A DNA stretch of 64,000 nt from Bathynomus jamesi (GCA_023014485.1 JAJOZX010000481.1:1253501-1317500), one strand, 5' to 3'. Shown: positions 1 through 11,971, counted from the stretch's first letter. Made by a program: numbers and translations. Notes: generated by a model not told the origin, from the letters alone.

Positions 1-14
1 CACACACACACACA
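1..14. repeat. (CA)n microsatellite at window edge
   Basis: Alternating CA at the window start. It runs directly into the left terminal repeat of the mariner-derived element. Confidence 0.9.
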
Positions 15-389
15 GGGTGTCCTGAAAGTCTGGACCCATAGGGATTTATAATATATTTTTTTATTATGTTATTATTATTTTATTATTATTAATTTTTTTA
101 TTATTTTTTATTATGATTTTTATTTGTGGGGCCACTTGAAAGCCAAAGTGTACGAGGTCAAACTTCAGAACATTTTCCACCTTAAAGCACGCATTGTGGA
201 GGCGTGTCAAGAAATTTCTGCGACTGTGATTCAGAAAGTGCTGTCGCAGTGGAGATTGCGTCTTCAACTATGTGTGCAACACAAACACAACGGCGGATAC
301 TTTGAACAGATTATGTAATAAATTTTTTTTGGGACTATTTTGTAATTTTATTATTTTTCCCTATGGGTCCAGACTTACGGGACACCCTG
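13..389 (+). mobile_element. Miniature mariner derivative with 31-bp TIRs
   Basis: Terminal inverted repeats at 13-43 and 359-389 match over 31 bp with two differences; both begin CAGGGTGTCC when read inward. The 377-bp element keeps only the 3' end of a transposase frame, so it is an internally deleted, non-autonomous copy. The right flank is TA, as expected for the Tc1/mariner superfamily. The left flank lies in a CA tract and the duplicated TA is not clear there. The A/T-rich stretch 44-120 replaces most of the coding region. Confidence 0.85.
124..318 (+). pseudogene. Mariner transposase C-terminal remnant
   Basis: A 64-codon frame begins WGHLKAKVYE and ends with a GGYFEQIM-type tail. This matches the last 60 or so residues of many Tc1/mariner transposases, in which a W..LK..VY segment after the catalytic domain is followed by a terminal GG.FE. 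Neither the DDE catalytic residues nor the N-terminal paired-type DNA-binding region is present. The frame cannot encode an active enzyme. It is a passenger inside the TIR-bounded element at 13-389. Confidence 0.75.
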
Positions 390-440
390 TATATATATAT
401 ATATATATAATATATATAATATATAATATATATATATATA
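390..440. repeat. (TA)n microsatellite
   Basis: An alternating TA tract lies between the mariner remnant and repeat R1. The same end of all three R copies in the window adjoins a (TA)n tract. Confidence 0.9.
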
Positions 441-1038
441 TAACACTCTTTTATATACTTCTCTATTTTCAAGCACCTATAGCTATCTAGCTCTCAGGAT
501 GTCTAGATCATGAAATGAGGCAAAATTAGATGTTTATAGTAAAAAAAATACAGGAAGTTAGTATTACTTAATTAAATTGTGTTTTGACATGTATAATGGC
601 CTATACACAAACTTTTTAAAGCTGATAATGATAGATAAATGATAGGGGAACATTTTTCTCATCAATGAATTTTTCTGAAATTCAGTATCCGAGAGGTCAA
701 ATGATGACCTCAAATATTCATTTATAAGTAGAATTTTATTTTTCATCCTACATCAAAAACGATGTCATTTTTGGAATCTACAGATCATTCCGATTCCAAA
801 TATGCATACTTTTATAGGGCTATGACCAACAGGAGGAAAGTTATGGCAGTTTGAAAAAATGTGAGGTCAACACTTGACCTCAAAATGACATCACTCATAA
901 CTTTTGAACTGTTGGTCAGATCAAGCTAAAAACTTGAGAATCATATTTTTTGGCCAAAATCTACCCCCGTACCAAGTTTCAGCAAAATTGAAGAGGTGGT
1001 GGTGTTGTCCATTGGTTGATCTGTCCTGGAATTACCCC
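441..1038 (-). repeat. Interspersed repeat R, copy 1
   Basis: About 600 bp, reverse-complement related to 32854-33468 and 41630-42226. Shared landmarks are GGGTAATTCCAGG at one end, the run GATCAACCAAT, a central AACTTTCCTCCTGTTGGTC, and TATATAAAAGAGTG beside the (TA)n tract. No credible coding frame is shared between copies and I see no terminal inverted repeats. It could be a non-autonomous element or the end of a larger one. Confidence 0.85.
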
Positions 1039-2788
1039 TCTGTCCTCTGCAATGCATTATACTATTTTATAATTGTTACCAATTTGTATTTTGTATTGTA
1101 TCCAAGTCCTGTTTCGTTTGTTTAAACTTTCTACATTCTAACACATTGTTTACCAACTAGTTTTAGAATTATAATTCAGTTTTGTAATTGTATAATTGAC
1201 CTGGTCCAATAAATGTGTAGGCCTATATATAAAATTTTAACTTCAACATACATTTTATTTCACAAAGAATTCCCTATATTATCGGTACTATGTAGCCTCC
1301 CTTATATTACAAGTAGCCCCCCCTGGAGATTACCATTAGCTACAGCCCTGCAGAGTTTGAGTGTAAGTTTTACACTGCAATTACATACAGGGTGCTACTA
1401 AACCCAATATGTAACATTATATACATTGGGTTGCCTGACTTTAGAAACAGCCTATATTTACATTTACCCAATGAAAAAAAAAACCTCCCTTTTAGTTTTA
1501 AAATAATTAGTATGGTAGGAATGCAAAATGATGGCAGATTACAACAATGACAAAACCCAATGACAGGCCTAGTTTCACTCTCAGAAATGTTAGTAAATAT
1601 TAATAAGAAAAGCAATCCAGACAAAAATGAATCCTAATCCTATTGATTAAATCACCTCTTCATCATAGCAACAACTTATTCCAACTTATTTTGGGTTCTT
1701 TGAAAATCTCAAAGGAAAAAACTGCGAGAATAGAAACATTATGACATTTGCTTATTGGTTCTATGGCTCATGAATTGAATCATAGCCATTATCCAGGTAC
1801 ACAGTTAAAACATGTGATGAAAATTATTTTGAACAAATGTTAAGAGTAGACTATACAGCAGAAATAAATGTGTATAAATTGGAAATTAGATCTAGTGAAT
1901 GAAAAAGTATTTTGCCCAAATATCTGTCACATACTGTAGTGTACTGCCAAATTTAAATTGGTGTCTCCTCAACTGAGTATCACCACTAAGCCAAAACTTA
2001 AGTCTATATTTCACTTTCCATTACACAACCAAAGGCCTATTAAGCTTGTTGGTACCGTACCCTACCCAAAGTAAAATAGGCTGTAGACCTAAGCAGGCCC
2101 TAGTTTAATTCCAGTAGTTTAAGGTGATAAAGAGCCTACTAAAAGGAACTAAATTTATCAATAATCACTATGGATATCAACAGTCTACAATACCCCAATC
2201 CATGCTCCATGCAGTAATCCTTAAACTTTATGAGCAGAAATGGAGGAATGATGAGTTTCATTTACTTACTTCTCTTTAATGCATGCAAAAAAGCCATTGG
2301 AGACAGCATACTATTTTGAAAAACTTAATATTCTGTGATCAGAGAACTGAAAAGAAAAATGCTAATATCGAAATTGTTACACTATCACTTCCATCTTTTC
2401 TATGCTAAGTACTCAATTAGTTCACAATTATTTTTTTTTTTTTTTTTTTTTTTTTCCCTATAACAACGAGCAGATTTATACAAAATCTTTCAGATTTCCT
2501 GAAATATTTGTAGCATATTCATAGTTTTTCTCTATGACCACTCAAATTAAGTATTTAAGGCCCTATTCTGTAACTTCATTTTTTTTCTGTTCAATTCTAA
2601 CAGTATTATTTTTTGGCCAAAGCAGCTTCACTACTTGTAAACATAGTTACACGTGCTACTTAGAACCTAGTGCCATGATTTGGTTTAAGATCACTCTACA
2701 CAGGCTAAAATTCAGGGAGCAGTACCTCCTTTGGAAACTTCACTACTAGCTAGGCAATTGAAAGGCCTACCAATAATAGATCTTAATA
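1039..2788. other. AT-rich stretch without a recognised gene
   Basis: Only short, non-conserved frames are present. A T27 homopolymer lies at about 2430-2456, and a small hairpin around the word ACCCAATATG lies near 1400-1432. Nothing else is supported. Confidence 0.6.
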
Positions 2789-2790
2789 TA

Positions 2791-2860
2791 CAGGGTGGTG
2801 CAAATGTGGGAATACAGTAGTAACAGCAGCTAACTGTATACCTACTTTGGCACCACCCTG
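2791..2860. mobile_element. Very short (70 bp) MITE-like inverted repeat
   Basis: It starts CAGGGTGGTGC and ends GCACCACCCTG, a perfect 11-bp inverted repeat, with TA on each outer side. This is the footprint of a Tc1/mariner-type miniature element reduced to little more than its ends. The interior is non-coding. Confidence 0.7.
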
Positions 2861-2862
2861 TA

Positions 2863-3306
2863 TATTACTAGACAATCAATGTAACAATCTACTTCATTGA
2901 CTAACACCTACAGGTCTACACAATACTGTACATATATTTACAGACACTATTACAGTTCATACTAAAGAATCAAATATACAATAGTTAAATTTCATAAAAA
3001 GAATTAATTTAATTTCAATATTTCCATTAATACAACAGTACTTTGCTACTTGGGAATTTTTCTTTCAAAAAAGAATTTGGTGAAAAGTTCAAATTTTAAC
3101 AATTATTTGACAAAGTACAAACACGAACTATGCTGGAAGGACATCAATACCCTCACCTATATTTGTGATCTTGACATTTGATGCAAGGAACCAATTCTTG
3201 GTCAGAACACACCATCTTGTGACAATATAATGTAACAATGAATGTATAAATATTAGGTATATACTTCAACTAAGACTACAGTCACTTTGCGGATAGTTTG
3301 ATGGTA
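2863..3306. other. No gene seen
   Basis: AT-rich sequence without a recognisable motif. Confidence 0.6.
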
Positions 3307-3314
3307 ATTAGCTG

Positions 3315-3771
3315 CAGTGCTGTAACAAGGGCAAGGTGAGTGAGGCACTTCCCTCAGGTGCGCAAAGCTGAGGGGCACAGAAAAACTATATAAAATATGT
3401 ATCTACCATCCCAAGCATGCCATGCCATTAGGGAAAGGGCACATTTATATAAATTTTCAGTACTTTTCAGTACTTTACCTTGTTTTCCATGCATATTATT
3501 CAGCACTTTTCCAAACCAAATATGGCAAATCAGAAAACAGGATTTAATGACTGGAAAAATTTAAACTGTATTGTAGAACATGAAAATTCAACTAATCACC
3601 GTGAAAATTTCTGTAAATGGAAATCCCTACAAAAAAGACTATTGTGTGGACAATATATCAATGATGCACTACAGAAATTTACCACTTAGAGGATCGTGTA
3701 GTGTTATAGGAATAGGGGGGCGCAATTTTATAATCTTGCCCCGGGCACAAAATTAGCTAGTTATGGGTCTG
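3315..3771 (+). mobile_element. Internally deleted hAT element with 8-bp TSD
   Basis: The direct repeat ATTAGCTG occurs exactly at 3307-3314 and 3772-3779 and brackets a 457-bp insert. The ends read CAGTGCTGTAAC and, from the other side, CAGACCCATAAC, which are imperfect TIRs of hAT type. A short interior frame at 3480-3689 carries the words GFNDWKNL and HRENFCKWKSL. These match the TTF-type zinc-finger region of the ZMYM-like hAT transposase at 22.7-23.06 kb (GLSDWKH, IWKEL). Most of the transposase is gone. Confidence 0.88.
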
Positions 3772-3779
3772 ATTAGCTG

Positions 3780-4492
3780 CCTTGAAATTATTCTGCCAGG
3801 TTTTCTCATCAAATACAACTTTAAACTACTTATTTGACTTGGGATAACCTTGGTAGGCCTGTGTGGCTTTTGCTGTCAACATGTGATTTAACTTTTTTTC
3901 CTTACTTCCTAGTAATTTGATTCTAATATGAAAATAATAATCCAATGAATTTTATGCTGTATTTAATTTGGGGTTGAAGTATTTTGCCACCATCAATGTG
4001 TGTGTGTGTGTGTGTGTGTAAAATAACTAATTTACAGTAATCAAAGAAATGGAAAGATGAAATACACTCGAACCCCATTACTTTGTATTTAAGGTTGATT
4101 TGTACATTTCTTCAACCTTTCGAAACAGCCAAGGAATTTTGAACTTTCTGGTATGAATAATCCAATAATTGGAATCTGAAATTAATTTGTGGCTATTTGT
4201 AATAAGATAGTTACCACCACTACAATGCATTGTAGTATGTAGTATTGTAAAAAAACATGTTTTTATTAGCCCTGTTTTAAAACAATAGAAAACACGTTTT
4301 AAAACAGTTTTTAATTGTTTTTAATTTTAATAATTTTTTCATTTATAAATTTTATAACCAATAAATTAATAGATAGTCAACTAAAGCTATGAGGCAGAGA
4401 ATGTGCATATATGAGTTTCTTTCACTGCTATCTTTAATTAAAATAACTCAGTCATGCTTTACACCCATTTGATGACAGATTCATACAAATAA
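3780..4492. other. No gene seen; (GT)n at 3996-4019
   Basis: Non-coding AT-rich DNA with one GT dinucleotide tract. Confidence 0.6.
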
Positions 4493-4494
4493 AA

Positions 4495-4583
<89 letters not shown>

Positions 4584-4602
4584 TATATATATTATACACA
4601 CG
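4493..4602. repeat. Compound (CA)n(TA)n microsatellite
   Basis: A CA tract is followed by interrupted TA repeats. Confidence 0.9.
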
Positions 4603-4684
4603 TCTTTTTATATTTATTTCAGATATTAAAAACATTATTTTTTTTTAAATCTACAGAAATTTATTGAAAATTATAGGTATCAAG

Positions 4685-6231
4685 ATGCCTAAGGGTCGAA
4701 AAAAAAAAGTGTTGTGCACATTTTATTCAAGGACAGTGTAGAAAAAAGGTGTTAAAATTGAACATGTGGCGTGTTCATTTTGTAAAACTACAATATCCAA
4801 AAATGGCACTAGAATGGAAGAAAACACAAAACACTAAGAAGTGTCCAGAAACAATTAAAAACAAATACTTCCCACAAGATTTTGCAGCAACAGATGGCAA
4901 ACATTCTAATGCAGAACAAACAGTGCTAAGTCCAACCAAGAAATTAAAATTAGGAGCATCTGGATCAAGTCAGTCAACTGATCACAAGCAAACAAAGCAA
5001 CAAGGAATGCTACAATTTGCTGGTAGAATGCAACAGACTGACTGAGTGAGTGCACTAAATGTAGAATTACCTGCACAGTAGTATCTACCAGGGTTATTCA
5101 GTCCGCTTTTGGCAAGACCTCAAATAAAAAATTAACTAATTGATGGAAAGTCTTGCTTTTATCAGTGACTGACCAACCTGCTATGAGCTATCTATGATAT
5201 AAATATAAACCTTATATCTATGGTACTTACTGAATAATTACTTGAATTACTGAATAATAGATATTTTATATCTGCACTTTTTATAATTTAGATAATTAAC
5301 AATGTGAGTATGATGTAGCTATCATTATAATATGAAGTGTTATTCGAACAGATTGTGTCAAGCTTTTACTCTTCCTGCCTGGTTGAACTTGATGAAAAAT
5401 TAGCAAGAGCACTATATACAAGTGCTTCACCTCTGAGCATGGTAGAAAATCCCTACTGGAAGCAATTCTATGAACATCTAAGGCCTGCTTATAAACTTCC
5501 TTCTCATTATGAGCTGTCCAATACATTGCTGGAAAAGGAACATGCCCGAGTGTCAGCTACTGTAAAAGAATTAGTAGCCAATTGTGAAAGTGTTGCCATG
5601 ACTTATGATGGTTGGACTAATGTCAGAAATGAAGCCATTATTAACTTTCTGATCACAACACCTGAACCAATTTTCTGGACTACATTACCAACAGGTTCTG
5701 ACAGTCATACTGCTGAATACATGGCTGATGAAATGAGCAAGGTAATTGAAGAGGTTGGTTCAGAAAAAGTACTGGCACTTGTGACTGATAATGCAGCCAA
5801 CATGACAAAATCTTGGTCAATTTTACAAGTGAAGTATCCACAGCTGCACTGTTATGGATGTCTAGCTCATGAACTGAATTTGATTTTCAGACATGAAAAC
5901 AAATGAAATTAATCAGTACTTTCATGATTCAAGCAGTCCAACTAGTCAAAACCTTCAAAGCATCTCACAAACTAGGTGCTCTTCTCAAAGTATCACAGGC
6001 AACAGTACACAACCAAGCTGCTGGAGTAAGCCAAGTGTCACTGAGGATTCCTGTAAAAACATGATGGGGTTCTACAGTTTCATGTCTGCAAAGCCTTGAA
6101 CAAAAACATCCATTACAAGCTCTGGCAATTTCACAATCAAATGAAGATGCAGTTGATAAGTCACTGAGAACCAGTACAAACATTTCAAACAAAATATTTA
6201 GTCAAAAAGAGCAGAAGTTTGAAAAAGTATA
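4685..6231 (+). pseudogene. Truncated BED-type hAT transposase (H2)
   Basis: The fragments join in order. The N-terminal part from 4685 (MPKGRKKK) has C/H spacing like a BED finger but is frameshifted. The core at 5337-5906 has the first hAT acidic motif YDGWTN, the second as VTDNAANM, and the C..H motif in YGCLAHELNL. A continuation in another frame at about 5925-6231 contains RIPVKT, then a TGA where hAT proteins have R, then WGS, so the RW motif is destroyed by a nonsense change. The C-terminal dimerisation domain (hATC) is absent, because the sequence switches to family X near 6232. About 250 bp at 5091-5336 may be an intron; it ends in a pyrimidine-poor TTTAG, so this is uncertain. Confidence 0.8.
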
Positions 6232-7880
6232 GGATAGGATTATTCCAGAAGTTCCAGTTATATCAAAAGGGAAAGTTGTCACAAAATCCACCAAAGAGCT
6301 AGTTAGATCATTCTATGAATCAGATGAGATCAGCTGTATTTGTCCAGGAAAAAAGACTGCCTGAGAATGAGAGACTATAGCCTAATACAGGAGAAAAGGT
6401 AAATGTCCAAAAGAGACTTGTACTAATGAATTTAAAGCATATAACATCTACAAGGAAAACCCAGAGAACCCTCCAATAGGATTTTCAACTTTTGCATGTA
6501 TTCGACCCAAACACTGTGTTTTAGCTGGATCAGGGGGAACACACTCAGTGTGTGTTTGCACTTATCATCAGAATGCTAAGCTCCAGTCCTCTGCTATGGG
6601 TATCAAAGGGCTTGATTATAAAGTCTTGATGGATAAAAGTGTGTGCGACATCAGCAATAGAAACTGCATGATGCACAAATGTAATTTATGCCCCAAAGAA
6701 TAAGGAGTTACAGAGTTGGTTCCTAATAAACATTGAAAATATACACAAGATAGAATATGACATGATTAAATATAAACAATGGGTTTCTACCAACCATTGC
6801 ACTTTGGTGAAAAGAGTAGAATCAATTGAAGATTTTATTGGTTCTTTAAGCACAAACATAGCAAATTTAACTAGTCATCATTATGTGGCCAAATCTCAAA
6901 ATTATCTCAAAAGTTTAAAAAATAGTTTACCCTACAATGAAGAAATCATTTTGTGTGATTTTTCAGAAAACTATTCTTTCATTGTACAAGATGCAGCACA
7001 AGGATTCACTGGGAAAATAGTCAATGTACAGTGCATCCATTTGTAATTTACTGGAAGAATACTGCAACTAACAAAACTATGCACACAAGCTACCACTTTC
7101 TTTCACCTGACACCAAACATAATACAACCATGGTCTACTCATTTTTAAATGCCCTCATTCCAGATATGAAGTTTCATCTTCACATTAACAAGTTACATTA
7201 TTTTACTGATGGATGCGCAAGCCAATATAAGAATCAATTCAATTTTGTCAATATATGAAGACACAGATGACTTTGGGCTCGAGTGTGAGTGGCATTTTTT
7301 TGCCACAAGTCATGGCAAAAGTGCTTGTGATGGAATTGGTGGAACAGTCAAAAGAGCTGTAGCCAGAGCAAGCTTGCAAAGAACTTTCAATGATCAAACC
7401 ATAACACCAGAGGCAATGTTTCATTTTTGCTGTGAAAATTTGGAGAATATAAAATTTTTTTTAATTAAACCTGAAGAAATAGAAAAAGTGTCAAAATTCC
7501 TTAGCAAAAGGTTTGAAAATAGTATCCAACTAATTGGAACCCAAAAGTTTCACTGATTTGTGCCAGTTAGTGCCACAAGAATTAAAGCCTTTGAAGTATC
7601 TTCTGATCCTGAAGGTGAGGAGAGGTTAATTGTGAAGTGTGCCACTAATGCAAATAAAAATAAAGATTCAATCATTCTGAACCAAAAAATTGGGGAATAC
7701 ATAGTTTGCTCCTACAATAACTCTCAGTGGCTGGGGCTTGTACTAGAGTACAATGAAGAGTTTGATGACTATAAGATAGATTTTTTAAACCTATCTGGAT
7801 TTAGCAGATATTACACTGGTCTACAGCCAAAATGCTTCGGAAATAAAAGTAGTCAATCTTTACTAATTTTGGATCACTGA
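6232..7880 (+). pseudogene. Orphan family X, copy A (degenerate)
   Basis: I know this protein only as a high-copy uncharacterised family in invertebrates. Blocks shared with copies B and C, in order, are: PEVPVISKGKVVT; a Cys-rich GGTHSVCVCTYHQN; DISNRNCMMHKCNLCP; an ENYSFIVQDAAQGF block; HYFTDGCASQYKNQ; and CEWHFFATSHGK..CDGIGG. The last three carry acidic residues spaced like an RNase H-fold DDE enzyme, which is inference. The tail at 7560-7880 includes a SQWLGLVLEYNEEFDDY segment matching copies B and C. At least four frameshifts or stops break the gene. The N-terminal exons seen in B and C are missing, because the copy begins abruptly after hAT H2. Confidence 0.75.
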
Positions 7881-7986
7881 ATACGAAAATGATGCCTAAA
7901 ATTGCCAATTGGCTCTATTTATAAAGATATCAGGCAACCCTGCACCCTACTAACTGGACTGCATCTGTCACGTAATATGTAGACAC

Positions 7987-8326
7987 CTGTGACACATCAA
8001 CGCATTGACTCTACTGCGCATGCGTGGTTATATTTTTTTATTTTAATAAATTAATGTAAATATATACATATATATACATAAAATATATTTTTAAATTTAT
8101 CTATTACATTATGTATTTGTAAATTATTTATTAAAAATAGATTGGATCATTTTAACATTGCTTCCCATAATGTTTTTGATATTAATATAAATGGAATACT
8201 AACCTAACTTAACCTTACCTAATTTAAAATTATTAAAATGCAATGTAATTACATTAATTTATTAAAAAAAAAAAAAATAACTAACTAGGCCATGCGTAGT
8301 AGAGTCAAGGCGTCGATGTGTCACAG
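7987..8326. mobile_element. MITE with about 38-bp TIRs
   Basis: The left end CTGTGACACATCAACGC is repeated inverted at the right end, which reads GCGTCGATGTGTCACAG. The match extends inward through the TTGACTCTACT and GCATG words. The 340-bp interior is AT-rich and non-coding. No convincing target duplication was found. It ends 100 bp before the first ATG of family Z. Confidence 0.75.
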
Positions 8327-8426
8327 CATCAGTTCATTCGCAGAAGTCATACAGTGCACCCTTGCCAAACTCTTTTTAGTGTTTGCTTTTGAAACTGAAT
8401 TTTTTTCCAGCCTAATTTGAACAAAG

Positions 8427-10095
8427 ATGCCTCGTAATTGCGTGAACAGTGTAGATAACTTCTGTTATGTTTGTGGAGAATTGACTTTTGCATCACAAAA
8501 GTGTGCTATAACCGCCGTGATTAGGAAAGCCTATCACCTTTATTTTGGCTGTAAGATTGGAGATCAGGACAAGAGCTGGGCCCCACACATATGCTGCAAT
8601 ACTTGTGCCACACCCCTTCACCAGTGGTTGAATCGGAAAAGGAAATCTATGCCTTTTGCAGTGACAATGGTGTGGAGGGAACCAACAGATCATGTCAGCA
8701 ATTGTTACTTCTGCATGGTGCCTTCAGTCAAGAAAGGTATTTGCAAGAAGAAAAAGTGGATTTTACAATATCCGAATATACCATCTGCTATACGCCTGGT
8801 ACCTCACAGTGAAGGACTACCCGTTCCTGAGCCCCCGACACTCATTCTCCCTAGAGTCAGAGGACAAGGAGAATGAAGGAACCTGCGAAACTTGAGAGCC
8901 TTCAACTTCACAAGACCCTGAATTTGTTTATAACTTGACATCTTCTAAACTGCACATGTTAACTCAAGAATGAATTAAATGACCTTATCAGAGATTTAGA
9001 ACTGCCAAAGAGTAAGGCAGAGCTGTTGGGCTCCAGATTGCAGCAGTGGAATCTCCTCGCTGAAAATGTTAGTGTAAGTTTCGTGACCATCAAAAAGATT
9101 TTGTCCCATTCTTCATCATGGAAGGTGACCTTGTAGCTTGCAATGACATTGATGGTCTGATGGCAGCTCTCAACATTATTCACAATCCTGATGAGTAGAG
9201 ACTGTTCACTGATTCATCGAAGTTGAGTCTAAAAGCTGTTTTGTTGCATGTTGGCAATGTATTGCCATCAATTCCAGTTGGTCATGCAGTCCACATGAAG
9301 GAAACATATGACATGAAGCAACTTTTGAACTGCATAAACTATGACAAACATCAGTGGCAGGTTTGTGGTGCCTTGAAAGTTGTTGCTATCGTGCTTGGAC
9401 TGCAGCCAGGCTACACTAAGTATTGCCATTTTCTGTGTGAATGGGATAGTCGGGCTAGGACTTCTCATTACATCAAGAAGGATTGGCCACTCCGACACTC
9501 ATTGAAACCTGGAACAAAAAATGTTCAGTATCCTCCACTTGTAGAATCGAGCAAGATTTTGTTATCACCCTTACACATCAAACTGGGCATCATGAAAAAT
9601 TTTGTTAAGGCTATGGATAAAACAGGGGCAGCTTTTAAGTACCTCAGTCGTAAATTCCCAAAGCTCAGTGAAGCAAAAATCAAGGAGGGTGTATTTGTTG
9701 GTCCACAGATCAGCGAGCTTCTTAGAGATGAGGAGTTCAACCATATCCTAGGTGGTGAGAAGACAGCATGGAATGCTTTCCAGTTAGTAGCAACCAATTT
9801 TCTTGGAAATACCAAAGCTGACAATTACAGGGAGCTGGTGGAAAACCTGCTGTTGTCCTATCAAAAAATGGGCTGCAATATGTCTTTAAAGATACATTTC
9901 CTCCATTCGCACCTGGAATTTTTTCCGGCCAACCAGCATGAACATGGTGAATGTTTCCACCAGGCTATCTCAGCGATGGAAAAACGCTACCAGGGGAAAT
10001 CATTGTTAGCAGACTACTGCTGGACAATAACAAGAGATGCTCCAGAAGTTGAATACAAGAGACAAGCAAAGAAGCAACGGGTTGAATCAATATAA
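8427..10095 (+). pseudogene. Orphan family Z pseudogene
   Basis: I recognise this as a high-copy uncharacterised protein family of arthropods and other invertebrates, typically about 550-600 residues; no function is known to me. The intact N-terminus at 8427-8876 begins MPRNCVNSVDNFCYVCGE. It has paired cysteines (CYVCGE, HICCNTCA, CYFCMV) that look like zinc ligands. The C-terminal two thirds at 9223-10095 is a single open frame with SLKAVLLHVGNVLPSIPVGH, YTKYCHFLCEWDSR, LPLHIKLG-like and LADYCWTITRDAPE blocks. Between them, at 8877-9222, are several stops and shifts. This copy reads CGALK where I would expect an acidic residue (CGDLK) from memory of the family. Confidence 0.75.
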
Positions 10096-11748
10096 GTGAC
10101 TGAATTATACAGGTATGTTACTAATATATGGTATACATATACACAAAATGTGTAACTTAAATTTTCTTGGAAACTGTAGCCAATCGACTGTTTTTATGGT
10201 CATATTCGTTTTCAGCACCCAAAATCCATAAGAAGAAACATTTTATCTCCAAAGCACAAACTTTTTCAAAATTTGTAGACCAGTGAATTATTATTTCCCA
10301 CAAATAAGAGACATAGATCTGCCATATTTCAAGACATGATATTTTGGGTATTCTAAATAGGTTACCCCAACTTTGAAGGCTGGAATGCTGCATATCCAAT
10401 ATGTTTTCGGAGAAGGAGAATTTAAAAAGTTGATGTAATGCCACCAAGTTTTATTTGAGCATATATTCACAAGTTTTAATATGAATATAATGTCACCAAG
10501 TTTTTTATTGAAATTAGTCACTATTTATTTGATCATCATAATACCATGAGCACAAATGACATGAAACTGTAAATTATGTGTAATTGTCCTGTATATGTTT
10601 CTATTATAATATGGGATTGCAAACATTTAAGTGATTTAAGTTATTTGTTAATTGACTTGGTAAGCTACAAAAGATAGTCTTCATAATTAGGTTTCAAAAG
10701 GTGCTAACTTTTTATTGAATAAAAAGGATTCACCATTTGAATAAAGATGTTAGTACTCACTTTTGATTCTGTTATATATGTATTTTTAAAATTTAAACTT
10801 TGAATAAATAAATGCTGAAAAATGTTCAAAAACTACTAGCAGTAATTTTAATTGGTAGCTAATGAACACTAATTTTAGCTTGTATAAAAGCTGCAAAAAA
10901 ATTGTTCAAAATAAATTTTTGGTTGATTTTTTAAAATTTATTTTATAACATGATACCCACCCTTTTTATTGTTTTTATCAACCATAATATGAAGTTTAAT
11001 ATTCCTAAAGAAATTGGGTGGTTTTAATGTCCGGGGGGTAAAACTTTGACAATTGATTTACAAAGGTAAAATTAGTATCACTGGATAGATCTAGTCTTGC
11101 TGATTCCAAATACATATAATATGTTCAGTTTATGATTAACTGGATGGGAGATATTGCCTGTCAAAGTGGGCATGGTAAAGGGGGGGGCCCTAAACTTTGG
11201 GGGCCAATAACTTAAAAACCATTAATTGTAGAGCTTTTTCATTCGAATTGGTGGATTTGGAACACAAACTAACCCTATATACTAATTTTCACCCAAATCC
11301 GAGTCAGAGCGGTGTTTGCATTGGTTGATCTGTCCTAGAATGCCTCACATTCAAGGCAAAGGCATAGCTCTCACAAGAAAACTCAGGACAAATAAAGATG
11401 AATATGTAATTGATGTTAATAGTCTTCTTTCTTTTAAAGTTGCTTGCATTTGTAATTAGTATAACAAAGTGAAATAGTTACCTAATGTAAATTGAAATAA
11501 ATAATATTTATTTATATTGTTGTTTTTCCCCTTCTAGTTTGCAGAAAATTCTTACGTGATAGAAAAAATTAACACCTTATTAAAAATCAATGTAGTTGAA
11601 TTATATAAAATCAATTATAATTATTAGTAAGAAAACAACTCTTACAAAATTCTCATTCACAGGCCTGTGTTATAAATAAAAAAGAAAATGGATCTCCTTC
11701 AAAATGAGTATTTTTAAATTTTATACATCACTATTGGGCACTCTCTAA
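10096..11748. other. No gene; possible distant R-like repeat at about 10980-11345
   Basis: Mostly AT-rich and featureless. Near 11325-11340 the words CATTGGTTGATCTGTCCTAG recur at the position that begins repeat R (reverse strand). The preceding 300 bp (ACTTAAAAACCATT, ACCCAAATCCGAG) has a similar style but is too diverged to align by eye. Confidence 0.4.
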
Positions 11749-11971
11749 CCCTTTCACTCCGATCTATGTGGAAAGAAAATGGCTGTCACAGCTGAGCCAC
11801 GTAGATCTACGTGGCTCAGAGTGAAAAGGTTAAAATATTATCTCTCTCTCTGCGATTAAATGTCTCTCTCTCTCTCTGCAGTTAAATGTTAATGGCAATG
11901 TTGATGCCAATGTTAACAATGTGACAGCCATTTTCTTTCCATGTAGATCTACGTGGCTCGGAGTGAAAGGG
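11749..11971. mobile_element. piggyBac-like MITE
   Basis: The ends are CCCTTTCACTCCGA and TCGGAGTGAAAGGG, a 14-bp inverted repeat. They are extended by a second inverted pair, AAGAAAATGGCTGTCAC and GTGACAGCCATTTTCTTT. TTAA follows the right end and CTAA precedes the left. CCC/GGG termini at TTAA are the piggyBac hallmark. The interior is non-coding and contains two CT-rich tracts. Confidence 0.75.
11792..11819. repeat. Perfect 28-bp palindrome inside the MITE
   Basis: CTGAGCCACGTAGA is followed by its exact reverse complement. The right arm continues into GAGTGAAAAGGTTAA, which resembles the element's own right end at 11955-11975. An extra terminal copy therefore seems to lie inside the element. 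Confidence 0.85.

Noticed and set aside
1380..1440. Possible MITE around ACAGGGTGCTACTAAACCC
   Set aside because: Only a small internal hairpin exists. The outer ends do not match and no TSD was found.
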